DNA of 64,000 bases from Stenotrophomonas maltophilia D457 (GCF_000284595.1 NC_017671.1:4435001-4499000); one strand, 5' to 3'. Shown: positions 32,553-41,648, numbered from the stretch's first letter. The notes: generated by a model from the sequence alone, not told the origin. Program-made: numbers and translations.

Positions 32553-33959
32553 CTACCAGCTGCCCGACGCACCACCTCCGCCGCTGCGGCCGCCGCCTCC
32601 GGACCAGCTGCTGGAGCTGCTCGCAGACGAACTTGATGACGGGGAGCTGGACGCACCGCGGTGGCCGACGGATGATCTGCGGCTGCCGCGTGCCTTCTCA
32701 CCGGGCAGCATGGTGAAAATCCAGGCGAAGTACAGCACGAGCGTGCCGGCACTCCACCCGATCGTCGCGGCAAGGCGTGCCACCGGGTCGGCGCGATCAA
32801 TGGCCAGCAGTGCGAAGAGCACGTAGCCAGCGGTCAGCAGCAAGAGCACTGCGAACCTCACCCCGAAGCTGCGGCGGTCCTTGTGCCAGCGCGCGCGGCA
32901 CGCCTGCACGAGGAAGAACAGCAGCATGGCTACGATGCCTGCCGCCAGGTCCAGCAACGTGTGCAGGGCCAGACTGGGCGGCAACTGGCCACGCAGCATC
33001 ATCATCACCAAGAACCCCGAACTGACCCCGAGCATGCCGAGCAGCACCACGCGCACACCTCGGCTGCGGCGCCAGCACCAGCCAAGCAGGCTCGCCACCG
33101 GTACGCACAACGCCAATACGAGGCAGACCGCTGCCAATGCCTGGCGTGGCGCCCACATAGCCGCCGACAGCAGACCCGCGGCTACCACAGCCGTCACCAG
33201 CAGCGGGCGACCCCAGGCCGGCAATCGCTTCGGGCGCGCCTGCGGCGTGGTGACCTCGCGTGGCGCTCCACGCTGGCGCTCGCGGTGCCTGCGTACGAGG
33301 TCGTCCGGCATCCTGGCCGCGGGCGCCGAGGGCGGTGAGCGCCACAGACCCGCAAGGAAGCCGGCCAGCAGCGTCATTGCAACCACGGAATCCGCGCTGC
33401 GCCAATCGGCCGGCAACACGTTGCGCATCGATGGCGCTTCCCAGGCCGGCAGGTCCTCGCCATCGATCAGCGCGACCACGACCTTCGTTCCATCCAGCAG
33501 GCCCTGGTCAAGGTCGCCATCGCGGAAACGCGGCACGATCGCCTTGTCGATGATGCGGGCGGCATAGGCATCTGGAATCGCGCCCTCCAGACCGTAACCG
33601 GTCTGGATGCGTACACGGCGGTCCTGCACGGCCACGAGCAGCAGCACGCCATCGTCAACGCCTTCCCGGCCCAGCTGCCACTGGTCGAACACCCGCTGTG
33701 CGTAGGCCTCGATGCCCTCGTCGCCAGCATGGTCGACCACCAGCACCTGCAGCTGCGCGCCGGTGCGCGCCTGCAACTTGAAGGCCTGCGTGCGCAGTAT
33801 GTCGCGGGTATCCGCCGAAAGTGCGTTGGCGGCGTCCACCACCGGGTCATCCAGCGCAGGGACCGCAGCACCGGCCATCACCCTCATCGGCAACAGGCAC
33901 AACAGCATCAACAGCCATGCCGTGACCCGGGTGCACGTCGTCCTGCGCAGCATCTTCAC
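32553..33959 (-). CDS. TPM-domain (YgcG-like) membrane protein
   Basis: A 468-residue protein with signal peptide (LLMLLCLLPMRVMAG). The TPM domain (about 35-180) shows PVVDAANALSADTRDILR, GAQLQVLVVDHAG, VFDQWQLGREGVDDGVLLLVAVQDRRVRIQTGYGLEGAIPD and the helix ARIIDKAIVPRFRDGDLDQGL. A middle region follows with six or more membrane segments. The C-terminal tail is a serine run followed by GGGGRSGGGGASGSW, the usual ending in this family. TPM proteins are linked to envelope quality control or photosystem repair; the bacterial role is unclear. The start overlaps the stop of the M3 peptidase gene (ATGA). Confidence 0.85.
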   Translation of the reverse strand: MKMLRRTTCTRVTAWLLMLLCLLPMRVMAGAAVPALDDPVVDAANALSADTRDILRTQAFKLQARTGAQLQVLVVDHAGDEGIEAYAQRVFDQWQLGREGVDDGVLLLVAVQDRRVRIQTGYGLEGAIPDAYAARIIDKAIVPRFRDGDLDQGLLDGTKVVVALIDGEDLPAWEAPSMRNVLPADWRSADSVVAMTLLAGFLAGLWRSPPSAPAARMPDDLVRRHRERQRGAPREVTTPQARPKRLPAWGRPLLVTAVVAAGLLSAAMWAPRQALAAVCLVLALCVPVASLLGWCWRRSRGVRVVLLGMLGVSSGFLVMMMLRGQLPPSLALHTLLDLAAGIVAMLLFFLVQACRARWHKDRRSFGVRFAVLLLLTAGYVLFALLAIDRADPVARLAATIGWSAGTLVLYFAWIFTMLPGEKARGSRRSSVGHRGASSSPSSSSSASSSSSWSGGGGRSGGGGASGSW

Positions 33960-35794
33960 GTGCCCTGCCCTGCCTCGATCCGCGCATGCAGCGCCTGCAG
34001 CTGCGCGACCGCCTGGTTGAACACCTGCAGATCGGCATCAACCAGCGCCGGCCAGTCGGGCGCGTGCCCCAGCAACTGCGCCACCTGCTCGGTCGGCGCA
34101 CGATCAAAGCCTTCACCCAGCACCGCGAGATAGCGTTCACGGAACCCTGCCGGGTCGCGTTGATCCTGCACGAACAGCTGCACGGCCAGCAGCCCTGCAT
34201 AGAGGTAGTTCACCAGATAGTTGGGGTCGTCATACATCAGGCGCTTGCCGATCCAGCCGTTGCACAGCTGCGGATAGCGCTCCGGGTCCTGACCGAAGCG
34301 CTCCAGCACCCGGCCGGTCAACGCGTCCAGGTCATCGGCGGTACCCAGCGTGTTGTCCGCCACGCCCTCGTAGATCGACTGCTCCAGCTGCGCCTCTTCG
34401 GAAGACGTGAACAGCTGCAGCACCATATCGTCCAGCAGTGACTTCAGGTAATAGGCCTTGGCCCGCGGGTCCTCTGCCTGCTGGTACAGCTGGTCGCGGA
34501 AGCGCAGTTCGTTGTAGATGGCAAAGGCCTCGGTCAGCCACTGGCTGCCATTGCGCTGCAGCGGCGAGGCATGGCCGCGCTGCATCCACTCACCGTGCAT
34601 GGCATGACCGGCTTCATGGGCGATCTCGACATCGCTTTCCAGATCACCACGGCGCACGCCAACGAACAGCATTGCCGGCACGCCGGGAGCGCTTACCGAG
34701 AACGCGTCCTGGCTGCGGTCACCACGTTCGGTGACCAGATCCATGCGCCGGTTGGCCGGATCGAGCAGCGCACGCAGCTCACTGACGTATGCCGGCCCCA
34801 GGTGCTGCATGGCATCGGCGGCATTGTCGCGCAGCTGCGCCAGCGTCAGTACCGGCGGCATATAGCCGGCATCGGGCAACGTGGTATCCCAGAGCTGCGG
34901 CGCATCGATGCCTGAACGCGCGGCGTGGCGCAGCAGCATGTCCTGGTAGGCGCGACGGTCCCGTGCATGGCGTTCGATCGCCTGCAGCGTAGCATCCACC
35001 GCCGATGCATCCAGGCCCATGCGCTGGTAGCCCCGCGCCGGTGCAGAACCATCGCCCTGCAGGCGCGCGGCGGCATCGTTCACCTGCACCAGGCCCAGAA
35101 GCACCGAGGCCATCGGCTCGCGGCGCGAGTGCAGGCCCTGCCAGTAACCCTTCCAGCCCGCTTCCCGCAACGCGCGGTCCCGCTGCTGGGCCAGTGCCTG
35201 CTTGTCGTGCCCGGTGTCCCAGTGCCGACCATCACGCTCGATCTGCGGGTACTCGGCACTGCGCAGGATCTGCCCACGCAGCCGTGCGAAACTGTCCAGC
35301 GCCGGATCGGCCAGGGCCTCCACGGCCTCATCCAGTGCGGTACTGGCCGGTGCTGCGGCGTCCTTCAGCGCACGCGCGCGCAGGAAGGCATACGGTGCTG
35401 CCCACGCCGCGTCTGCGGGCGCTTCGCGCAGCGCCGCGCGGCCGGTGTGGGCGATGCGGCTGCACAGCCCCATCACCTGGTCCAGCGCCTGCGTCGGGCG
35501 ATGGTCACGGGCGTTGCGTGCGGCCTGCAGATGCAGATAGCTGTGATGGCGCAGGCACTGCGCCTGCAGTGCCTCGGCCTGATGGAAGCGTTGCGCAGGT
35601 GCAAGCGCGGAAGCCTGCTGCAGGGCCTCGACACGCTTGCCCAGCTCGCCGCGCGCGGCCTGTTCGGCTGCCGCACTGGCGAAGTAGGCGCTATCGTCGG
35701 CCGGCAGCGACTGCGCCTGGACGCCGGTGAAGGGTGCCATTGCCAGCATGACAGTCATGGTGGCGGTGATGGTGCACATCCTGCGAGCCTGCAT
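33956..35794 (-). CDS. Exported M3-family zinc metallopeptidase (oligoendopeptidase F-like)
   Basis: ATG 35794 has GGGAG eight bases upstream and gives 612 residues; the frame is open further upstream. A signal peptide ends near residue 28 (TGVQA|QSL). The zinc site is HEAGH at 393-397 in EIAHEAGHAMHGE, with a third ligand Glu expected in LTEAFAIYNEL. The remainder is alpha-helical, as in thimet/PepF enzymes. These peptidases cleave short peptides; the signal peptide suggests a periplasmic place of action. It is translationally coupled to the TPM-domain protein that follows. Confidence 0.87.
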   Translation of the reverse strand: MQARRMCTITATMTVMLAMAPFTGVQAQSLPADDSAYFASAAAEQAARGELGKRVEALQQASALAPAQRFHQAEALQAQCLRHHSYLHLQAARNARDHRPTQALDQVMGLCSRIAHTGRAALREAPADAAWAAPYAFLRARALKDAAAPASTALDEAVEALADPALDSFARLRGQILRSAEYPQIERDGRHWDTGHDKQALAQQRDRALREAGWKGYWQGLHSRREPMASVLLGLVQVNDAAARLQGDGSAPARGYQRMGLDASAVDATLQAIERHARDRRAYQDMLLRHAARSGIDAPQLWDTTLPDAGYMPPVLTLAQLRDNAADAMQHLGPAYVSELRALLDPANRRMDLVTERGDRSQDAFSVSAPGVPAMLFVGVRRGDLESDVEIAHEAGHAMHGEWMQRGHASPLQRNGSQWLTEAFAIYNELRFRDQLYQQAEDPRAKAYYLKSLLDDMVLQLFTSSEEAQLEQSIYEGVADNTLGTADDLDALTGRVLERFGQDPERYPQLCNGWIGKRLMYDDPNYLVNYLYAGLLAVQLFVQDQRDPAGFRERYLAVLGEGFDRAPTEQVAQLLGHAPDWPALVDADLQVFNQAVAQLQALHARIEAGQGT

Positions 35795-35867
35795 CGGCGT
35801 CTCCCTGCCTGGATCAGGCTCCGAGCCTAGCAGCCCCCGCCCGGCCGCGCCTGTGCCGGGACAGGCA

Positions 35868-36380
35868 TCAGATCGACTCATCCTCGCGCTTGACCAGCGT
35901 CCAGCAGGGCGACTGCGCGAAGGTGTAGGTCTGCTGGTCGCTGCTGTCCGGCGTGCGGATCTGTACCTGTCGTTGCCCATCGGCCAGCGTGCTGACCTGC
36001 ATCTCGCGGCCCTGCCCGGCCAACGCGGCGGGATCGGGCATCACCGGCCACTCGACATCGGCCAGCGCCAGGCGGCTTTCCACCTTGCGCGGTTCCGGCT
36101 CGGCCTCGGCATCGATGTAGCTGTCCAGCAGCGGATCGGCGGTGGCCTTTTCCTGCAGCGCGATCTCGTTGCCGAAGTGCTTCAGGAACGCATCGAACTG
36201 CGAGTAGGGGCATTCACCGCTGGCAGGCACCGGTGCGGGCTGGACCGCTGCCGCCGTGGACGACGGCGCGGGATGTGCAGGCGCCACTTCCGTGGGCGTC
36301 ACCTGGGCCTCGGGCGTGCAGGCAACCAGGGCCACGCCACAGGCAAGCATCAGCACGGCAGCGGAACGGTTTCGACGCAT
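35868..36380 (-). CDS. Lipoprotein of unknown function
   Basis: ATG 36380 gives 170 residues with a lipoprotein signal ending at Cys21 (VALVAC). A Pro/Ala/Thr-rich linker follows (about 22-55), then a domain with GECPYSQFDAFLKHFGNEIALQEK and a C-terminal beta-rich part (RQVQIRTPDSSDQQTYTF, SPCWTLVKREDE). It resembles small conserved Xanthomonad lipoproteins but I cannot name a family. It is divergent from the YiiX-like gene (83 bases between starts) and lies 73 bases upstream of the M3 peptidase gene on the same strand. Confidence 0.7.
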   Translation of the reverse strand: MRRNRSAAVLMLACGVALVACTPEAQVTPTEVAPAHPAPSSTAAAVQPAPVPASGECPYSQFDAFLKHFGNEIALQEKATADPLLDSYIDAEAEPEPRKVESRLALADVEWPVMPDPAALAGQGREMQVSTLADGQRQVQIRTPDSSDQQTYTFAQSPCWTLVKREDESI

Positions 36381-36462
36381 GGGCTCATCCTGAATCCGGT
36401 TGGGTCGTCCCATGCTACCGCGCGCCCTACAATTCCGGCACTCCGCCTGTCCGAGACTCTCC

Positions 36463-37089
36463 ATGCGTCGCCTCCTGCTCATGATCGGCCTGCTGTTGCC
36501 CGCCCTGTGGCCAGCGCTGGCGATGGCCGTCGATGTCCACGAAGGCGATCTGCTGTTCGTCACCGCCGGCCGCAGCGGCCTCAGTGCGGCCATCGACGAT
36601 GCCACCGGCAAGCAGGGCGCGCCCAGCTTCGATCATGTGGCCCTGGTCGCTGTGGCGCCAAACGGCTGGGAGGTACTGCATGCGGACGAAAAGGGATCGC
36701 GTCGGCAATCGCTGGTCGAGTTCCGCCAGAGCGCCCGGGCCAAGCAGCGGCAGATCGTGGTCTATCGCCTGCGGGCACCGCAGCAGGCGGCGATCAAGGA
36801 TGCGGTCGCCACCGCGCGCATGATGCTGGGCAAGCCGTACAACACGTCGTATGTGTTGAACGAGGACAGCTACTACTGTTCCGACTTCATCGAGCGTGCG
36901 TTCCGTGCGCACCATGTGTTCGCGCTGCAGCCGATGAACTTCCGCAATCCGCAGACCGGGCAGATCGCACAGCATTGGGTCGATCTGTACCGCGGCATGG
37001 GCATGGAGGTGCCGCAGGATCAGCCCGGCACCAATCCCAATGACATGTCGGCCGCGCCGGTGCTGCAACGCATCGGCGTGCTGGAATAA
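36463..37089 (+). CDS. YiiX-like permuted NlpC/P60 cysteine hydrolase, exported
   Basis: ATG 36463 gives 208 residues with a signal peptide (LLLMIGLLLPALWPALAMA). The domain begins DVHEGDLLFVTAGRSGLSAAI. It has the permuted NlpC/P60 order with His58 in SFDHVALVAV before the nucleophile Cys139 in YYCSDFIERAF. YiiX/YebB-type enzymes are papain-fold hydrolases of cell-wall peptides or lipid amides; the physiological substrate is unknown. A strong hairpin right after the stop (37092-37116) ends the transcript. The same His-then-Cys order appears in the Rhs toxin tip at 46.2 kb. Confidence 0.82.
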   Translation: MRRLLLMIGLLLPALWPALAMAVDVHEGDLLFVTAGRSGLSAAIDDATGKQGAPSFDHVALVAVAPNGWEVLHADEKGSRRQSLVEFRQSARAKQRQIVVYRLRAPQQAAIKDAVATARMMLGKPYNTSYVLNEDSYYCSDFIERAFRAHHVFALQPMNFRNPQTGQIAQHWVDLYRGMGMEVPQDQPGTNPNDMSAAPVLQRIGVLE

Positions 37090-37091
37090 GC

Positions 37092-37116
37092 GAAGCCCCG
37101 CGCGCGGCGGGGCTTC
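37092..37116. terminator. Bidirectional terminator hairpin
   Basis: GAAGCCCCGC (37092-37101) pairs perfectly with GCGGGGCTTC (37107-37116) over a five-base loop, between the convergent YiiX-like gene and the small Q-rich gene. Confidence 0.7.
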
Positions 37117-37143
37117 GGGGGTTGCCCAGGGTGGGTACCGACG

Positions 37144-37308
37144 TCACTCTTCCTCGTCCTGCCCACCTTGCTGCTGATTGCGCTGGTTGCGCTGCTGCTG
37201 TTCCTGCTGCTGTTGCTGCTGCTGGTCGCGGCCACGGCCCTGCTGCTGATCCTGCTGGTTCTGCTGGCCCTGCTGCTTCTGGTTCGGGTTCTGGTTCTGC
37301 TGTGCCAT
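37144..37308 (-). CDS. Small glutamine-rich low-complexity protein
   Basis: ATG 37308 lies after GGAGATCGGAC, a good ribosome binding site. The 54-residue product is nearly all Gln with Asn, Arg and Gly (MAQQNQNPNQKQQGQQNQQ at the start) and ends GGQDEEE. Repeats of CTGCTG-type codons make the DNA near-repetitive. No fold is expected. Its proper start signal and the terminator after it support a real gene. Function unknown. Confidence 0.6.
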   Translation of the reverse strand: MAQQNQNPNQKQQGQQNQQDQQQGRGRDQQQQQQQEQQQRNQRNQQQGGQDEEE

Positions 37309-37630
37309 GTCCGATCTCCAAAGCCACGCGCGGAATGCGGTGGACGGGGCCATCGTCTGCAGCGAGGAGTTAATCGCGCGTTGGCGGACAGCTACACCTG
37401 TGTGTACGCGCGTGAATGAACACGCGAAAGTCCTTGCGGCACAAGCCGCTGAAGGATTCATGCGGGTTCGGCATGTCCTTATGTGGTAATGACAGGAGCA
37501 CGTATTCAGTGCTGTAGGGCGCACCGGAATGCGCGAGCGTTCGCTCAAGAATGGCTACCCGAAGCCGATAGGCTGCGGACGGGCTGCTATGGACGGCCCA
37601 TCTTTCCAAGCATCAACAAGGAACGTCTAA
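37309..37630. other. Intergenic region upstream of the EcsC-like gene
   Basis: About 320 bases. A GCGGCACAAGCCGC hairpin lies near 37436-37449. I see no coding frame with a start signal; promoters for the flanking divergent genes presumably lie here, but no boxes are clear. Confidence 0.45.
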
Positions 37631-38320
37631 ATGAACGCCGTGGTTGCAGAAGCAAGTGACTCTCGCCTCCTCAAAGCGGTCGAGAGCATCGCGATCAGTC
37701 CCGCAGACGCGAAGGCCCTCGTCACCCAGTACAGGCGCCAGATTCTCTCCCGGGATCCAACACGCGGCCAGCACGAGGTTGCAGGGTTGGTGGCCGACAA
37801 GATCATCAGCCGTTATTGCCGGATGTCAGCCACCACGGGGGGAGCGACTGCTCTGACCGGGGTCATCCCGGGAATTGGTACGGCCCTGGCAATGGTTGGC
37901 GGTGGTCTCGCCGATGCAAGCATCAGCATGAAACTGCAGGTCGACATGACCATGTGCTTGGCTGAGGCCTATGGATGGGACGTGAATGGCGAAGACGCCA
38001 GGCACCTGGCTTTTCTCATCGCCGCAGGAGGTTCTCTGGAGAAGCTCGGCGTCGAAGCGTCGACTCGGATCGCCTCAAATGCTGGCGTAAAGATGGTCCG
38101 TCAGTACTTGAAGGGCGCCGTGTTGCAAGCTCTCAAGGAACTCTTCAAGAAGATCGGCATCACCTTTACCCGCAAGGCGCTGGAAAAAGCCATTCCGTTC
38201 GGCATCGGAGTCGTCATCGGCTCAGGGGCCAACTATGCGTTGACCAAGTATGTTGGCAATACTGCGCGAAGCTGGTTCGAAGCGGATGCCGCACTGGGCA
38301 ACAAGCCCAATGAAATCTGA
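37631..38320 (+). CDS. EcsC/DUF697-like membrane-associated protein
   Basis: The 229-residue protein lacks a signal peptide. Its centre holds a hydrophobic glycine-rich pair of helices, GGATALTGVIPGIGTALAMVGGGLADASISM, typical of EcsC and DUF697 proteins, followed by KLQVDMTMCLAEAYG, another family hallmark. A second glycine-rich segment (AIPFGIGVVIGSGANYAL) is near the C-terminus. The family is widespread and of uncertain function, sometimes linked to envelope stress or secretion. It converges with the fatty-acid transporter gene; the GC content is a little lower than that of its neighbours. Confidence 0.75.
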   Translation: MNAVVAEASDSRLLKAVESIAISPADAKALVTQYRRQILSRDPTRGQHEVAGLVADKIISRYCRMSATTGGATALTGVIPGIGTALAMVGGGLADASISMKLQVDMTMCLAEAYGWDVNGEDARHLAFLIAAGGSLEKLGVEASTRIASNAGVKMVRQYLKGAVLQALKELFKKIGITFTRKALEKAIPFGIGVVIGSGANYALTKYVGNTARSWFEADAALGNKPNEI

Positions 38321-38383
38321 GCAGCGCGCGTTCTGGCCATGCGGCTTTCAAAGCAGGAAGCCGCATGATCCGGGGATACTGGA

Positions 38384-39808
38384 CTACGGCATCACCGGTG
38401 GTACATACGCCAGGGTCATGCCCAGCAGCCACAACAGGCCCAGCACCAGCGGGATGTGCACCAGCAATTGGATGAAGGTGAAGCCCACGATGTCGCGTGC
38501 CTTCAGGCCCAGCACGCCCAGCAGCGGCAGCATCCAGAACGGGTTGATCAGGTTGGGCAGGGCTTCGGCCGCGTTGTAGACCTGCACCGCCCAGCCCAGG
38601 TGCGCCTTCAGTTCGTTGGCGGCCTGCATCACGTACGGCGCCTCGATGATCCACTTGCCGCCACCGGACGGCACGAAGAAGCCCAGCACGGCCGAATAGA
38701 CGCCCATCACCAGCGCGAACGAATCGGTGCTGGCCACGTGCACGAACAGGCTCGACAGCCGGTGCGCCAGGGTCTGCCCGTCACCGCCAGCGGCGTGGGT
38801 GAGGATCATCGCGATGCCGCCGTACAGCGGGAACTGGATCAGCACGCCGGTGGTACTCGGCACCGCCTTGGCCACCGCGTTGAGGAAGCTGCGCGGGCGC
38901 CAGTGCAGCAGCAGGCCCAACGAGATGAACAGGAAGTTGTAGGTATTGAGGTTGGCGATGGCGGTGATCACCGGCTTGTTGGCGAACTCGTTGAACAGCC
39001 AGCCGAACGCCAGCAGCGAGAGCAGCACGGTCAGCAGCGGGCTGTATTCCAGCCATTCGCCCGGGCGCGTGCGTCGCTGCAGCGGTTGCGGCTCGGCCTG
39101 TGCAGCACCGGGGAACTCCTCGGCGGTACGCGCACTACCCGCCGCGGGTGCCGTCAGCCAGGCGATCAGCAGCGAGACCAGGATCAGCACCGAGGTCAGC
39201 GCGATCGACTGCCACAGGAAGATGGTTTCGGTGAACGGCAGCACGCCGGTGATCTCCACCAGCCCCGGCGGCATGCTGGCCGGGTTGGCCTGCAGCTGTG
39301 CGGCCGAGGAACTGAGCCCCATTGCCCACACCGCACCCAGGCCGAGGTACGCCGAAGCACCGGCGGCGCGGTAGTCCATGCGCAGTTCGGTACGACGGGC
39401 CAGCGCACGCACCAGCAGGCCACCGAACACCAGCGAGAACCCCCAGCTGAGCAGCGAGGCGAGCATGCTGACCAGGCCCACGTACACCACCGCACCGCGG
39501 CCGGTACGCGGCACCCGGGCGAGGAAATCGATGAAGCGTGCGACCACCGGCGCCGTCGCCACGGCGTAGCCACCGATGACCACGAAGGCCATCTGCATGG
39601 TGAAGGGAATCAGGCTCCAGAAGCCGTCACCGAAGGCGCTGGCGGTGGCCTGCGGGGTCGAGCCGAAGCCCATCGCGGCCAGCGCGACGATGACCACGCC
39701 CAGCACCGCGAACACATACGCGTCGGGGAACCACTTTTCCGCCCAGGCGGCCGAACGCAGCGCTGCGCGCGCCATCCAGCCGTCCTGTACTGCTGCCGTC
39801 GAGGCCAT
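38384..39808 (-). CDS. Short-chain fatty acid transporter (AtoE/TIGR00366 family)
   Basis: A 474-residue protein with about twelve hydrophobic segments. Recognisable parts are EKWFPDAYVFAVLGVVIVA, a GDGFWSLIPFTMQMAFVVIGGYA segment, SWGFSLVFGGLL, and the FFVPSGGGKWIIEAPYVMQAA motif near residue 390, all typical of AtoE-type carriers for short-chain fatty acids such as acetoacetate and butyrate. No catabolic gene (thiolase, CoA transferase) is adjacent, so the substrate is assumed from the family only. Confidence 0.88.
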   Translation of the reverse strand: MASTAAVQDGWMARAALRSAAWAEKWFPDAYVFAVLGVVIVALAAMGFGSTPQATASAFGDGFWSLIPFTMQMAFVVIGGYAVATAPVVARFIDFLARVPRTGRGAVVYVGLVSMLASLLSWGFSLVFGGLLVRALARRTELRMDYRAAGASAYLGLGAVWAMGLSSSAAQLQANPASMPPGLVEITGVLPFTETIFLWQSIALTSVLILVSLLIAWLTAPAAGSARTAEEFPGAAQAEPQPLQRRTRPGEWLEYSPLLTVLLSLLAFGWLFNEFANKPVITAIANLNTYNFLFISLGLLLHWRPRSFLNAVAKAVPSTTGVLIQFPLYGGIAMILTHAAGGDGQTLAHRLSSLFVHVASTDSFALVMGVYSAVLGFFVPSGGGKWIIEAPYVMQAANELKAHLGWAVQVYNAAEALPNLINPFWMLPLLGVLGLKARDIVGFTFIQLLVHIPLVLGLLWLLGMTLAYVPPVMP

Positions 39809-39887
39809 CGCCTACCCTCCCAGGTTCGATGGATCGATTCTGGGCGGTGGGGTGCAGGCTGTCAGCCACCTATTGGTCGTAGGTGGC

Positions 39888-39990
39888 GGGGTCGGATCCC
39901 TCTCCACAGGAGAGGGCTCTGACCCCGAGCCGGGTATCGGCGCGGCAGAAGGGTCAGAGCCCTTTCCCACAGGAAAAGGGATCCGACCCC
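39888..39990. repeat. Second GGGGTCGGATCC / GGGCTCTGACCCC palindrome pair
   Basis: A palindrome at 39888-39926 (arms GGGGTCGGATCCCTCTCC and GGAGAGGGCTCTGACCCC) is followed at about 39950-39990 by one in the opposite orientation (GGGTCAGAGCCCTTTCC and GGAAAAGGGATCCGACCCC). The pair repeats the layout seen at 6683-6778 although loops and spacer differ. It lies between two minus-strand genes. Confidence 0.75.
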
Positions 39991-39996
39991 GGGCAA

Positions 39997-40890
39997 TCAA
40001 CGCAGCGCCAGGTCCGCGGCGATGCCGGCAAACAGCGCGGCACCCACCCAGTTGTTGTGCAGGAACGCCTTGAAGCACGGGCCGCGTTCGCGGTTGCGGC
40101 AGATCCAGAACTCGTACACCACCAGCGCGGTGGCCACGGCCACGCCGGCCAGGTAGTACCCGCCCAGCCCGCCGCGCACGCCGACCAGCGCCATCGTGGC
40201 CAGGAACAGTGCGTACAGCACGCCCTGGATGACCAGGTCGAGATCACCGAACAGGATCGCGGTGGAGTGCGAGCCCATCTTCAGGTCGTCCTCGCGGTCG
40301 ACCATGGCGTACCAGGTGTCGTAGGCGGTGGACCACAGGATGTTGCCGGCATACAGCAGCCAGCCCAGCATCGGCACCTCGCCCTGCACGGCGGCGAACG
40401 CCATCGGGATGCCCCAGCCGAACGACATGCCCAGGTAGACCTGCGGCAGATGGGTGTAGCGCTTCAGGTACGGATAGCTGGCAGCCAGGAACACGCCGAT
40501 GAAGCTCAGGCCGATGGTCAGCCCGTTCAGGGTCAGCACCAGGCCGAACGCCACCAGCATCAGTACGGCGAACAGCGCCAGCGCGGCACGGCCGCTGATC
40601 GCACCGGTGGCCAGCGGGCGCGCCTTGGTGCGCTCCACATGCGGGTCGAGCCAGCGGTCGGCGTAGTCGTTGATGACGCAACCGGCCGAGCGGGTCAGCC
40701 ACACGCCGGCGGTGAACACGAACAGCGTCCACAGCGGCGGCAGGCCGCCCGCGGCCAGCCACAACGCCCACCAGGTGGGCCACAGCAGCAGCAGCGTGCC
40801 GATCGGGCGATCAGCGCGCATCAGACTCCAGTAATGCCGCCAACGCGGCGTCGCCGGCGACTGCGGCGAAGTGAGGGGGGTATCAGCCAT
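39997..40890 (-). CDS. ubiA: 4-hydroxybenzoate polyprenyltransferase
   Basis: ATG 40890 gives 297 residues with about eight membrane helices. The two aspartate-rich prenyl diphosphate-binding motifs are present: NDYADRWLD in the first half and DTWYAMVDREDD in the second, with YPYLKRYTHLPQVYLG between. UbiA attaches the octaprenyl chain to 4-hydroxybenzoate in ubiquinone synthesis in the inner membrane. A longer frame upstream lacks a start signal. It is divergent from tRNA-Arg and has no ubiC neighbour here. Confidence 0.95.
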   Translation of the reverse strand: MADTPLTSPQSPATPRWRHYWSLMRADRPIGTLLLLWPTWWALWLAAGGLPPLWTLFVFTAGVWLTRSAGCVINDYADRWLDPHVERTKARPLATGAISGRAALALFAVLMLVAFGLVLTLNGLTIGLSFIGVFLAASYPYLKRYTHLPQVYLGMSFGWGIPMAFAAVQGEVPMLGWLLYAGNILWSTAYDTWYAMVDREDDLKMGSHSTAILFGDLDLVIQGVLYALFLATMALVGVRGGLGGYYLAGVAVATALVVYEFWICRNRERGPCFKAFLHNNWVGAALFAGIAADLALR

Positions 40891-41039
40891 GGCGATAGGA
40901 TACTCCTGCCCCTCCGGCACGGCTTTGCCCGTGGGGGGAGATTTGTTCGGCGAAACTGGATAGAATGCCGGTCCCGCACCGCTTCATGGCGTTGCGATGC
41001 CCGCCCCGGCACCGGCCGACGGCGCGGCGGTTCTACAAC

Positions 41040-41116
41040 GCGCCCGTAGCTCAGCCGGATAGAGTAGTGGCTTCCGAAGCCATTGGTCGGGGGTTCGAAT
41101 CCCTCCGGGCGCGCCA
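41040..41116 (+). tRNA. tRNA-Arg (CCG anticodon)
   Basis: A 77-base cloverleaf: acceptor arms GCGCCCG (41040-41046) and CGGGCGC (41106-41112), anticodon loop TTCCGAA with CCG at 41074-41076, T-arm GGGGGTTCGAATCCCTC, and an encoded CCA at 41114-41116. It reads CGG. The AT-richer accessory Rhs region begins just after it. Confidence 0.96.
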
Positions 41117-41198
41117 TTTTTCCTTCATTGCCTGTACGCAGCGTCCCAACTGGGCGATGCTGCGATGTCGCGAGGTGTCCGGCACGCCGCCAGGAATG

Positions 41199-41648
41199 TC
41201 AGGGAATGAACGTTGCCGAGCGATGCTCGCAACCGGCTGCATCCCGTACCACGATGGAGTACTCCGTGTCCGCACTGGATTGGCCGGGCAGGAACACGCC
41301 ATCACCATCGAACAAAACGCTCTGCTGTTCACCCTGCCCGATCGACAGCCCGATCGCTCCCGGCGTGATTTCCTCAAGGATCACGTTGTAAGGCCGCCAG
41401 GCATCTCCGCCGGTTCGCCTCATCTCTGCGCGAGCGGTCCTTGAGTTCAACCTGCGTCTCTCATCCACCCACAGCTGAAGCGGCTGATCAGCATTGTGGG
41501 TGACCTGGAAGCGCCCGTAGGTCAGTCCGTCGACTCTCTCGGTGCCGACGTAGGTGAAATGGGCCGGCGGACACTTCGTGGTGCGGTTCGGATGCGCCGC
41601 ACAGGATGTCAGTGCAACCACGAGGCAAAAGGCAGTCAGGCGCTTCAT
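41199..41648 (-). CDS. Small lipoprotein, unknown
   Basis: ATG 41648 gives 149 residues with lipobox LTSC at Cys16. The mature part is beta-rich (THFTYVGTERVDGLTYGRF-like strands, LQLWVDERRRLNSRT, VILEEITPGAIGLSIGQGEQ) and has three more cysteines. No family is recognised. It is the most distal gene of the minus-strand series behind the Rhs gene and could be an accessory or immunity lipoprotein; equally it may be unrelated and mark the island edge by tRNA-Arg. Confidence 0.6.
   Translation of the reverse strand: MKRLTAFCLVVALTSCAAHPNRTTKCPPAHFTYVGTERVDGLTYGRFQVTHNADQPLQLWVDERRRLNSRTARAEMRRTGGDAWRPYNVILEEITPGAIGLSIGQGEQQSVLFDGDGVFLPGQSSADTEYSIVVRDAAGCEHRSATFIP

Noticed and set aside
41040..41116. 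tRNA-Arg as a proven phage or island attachment site
   Set aside because: No integrase gene and no second copy of the tRNA 3' end were seen within the window, so only a possible boundary is claimed.
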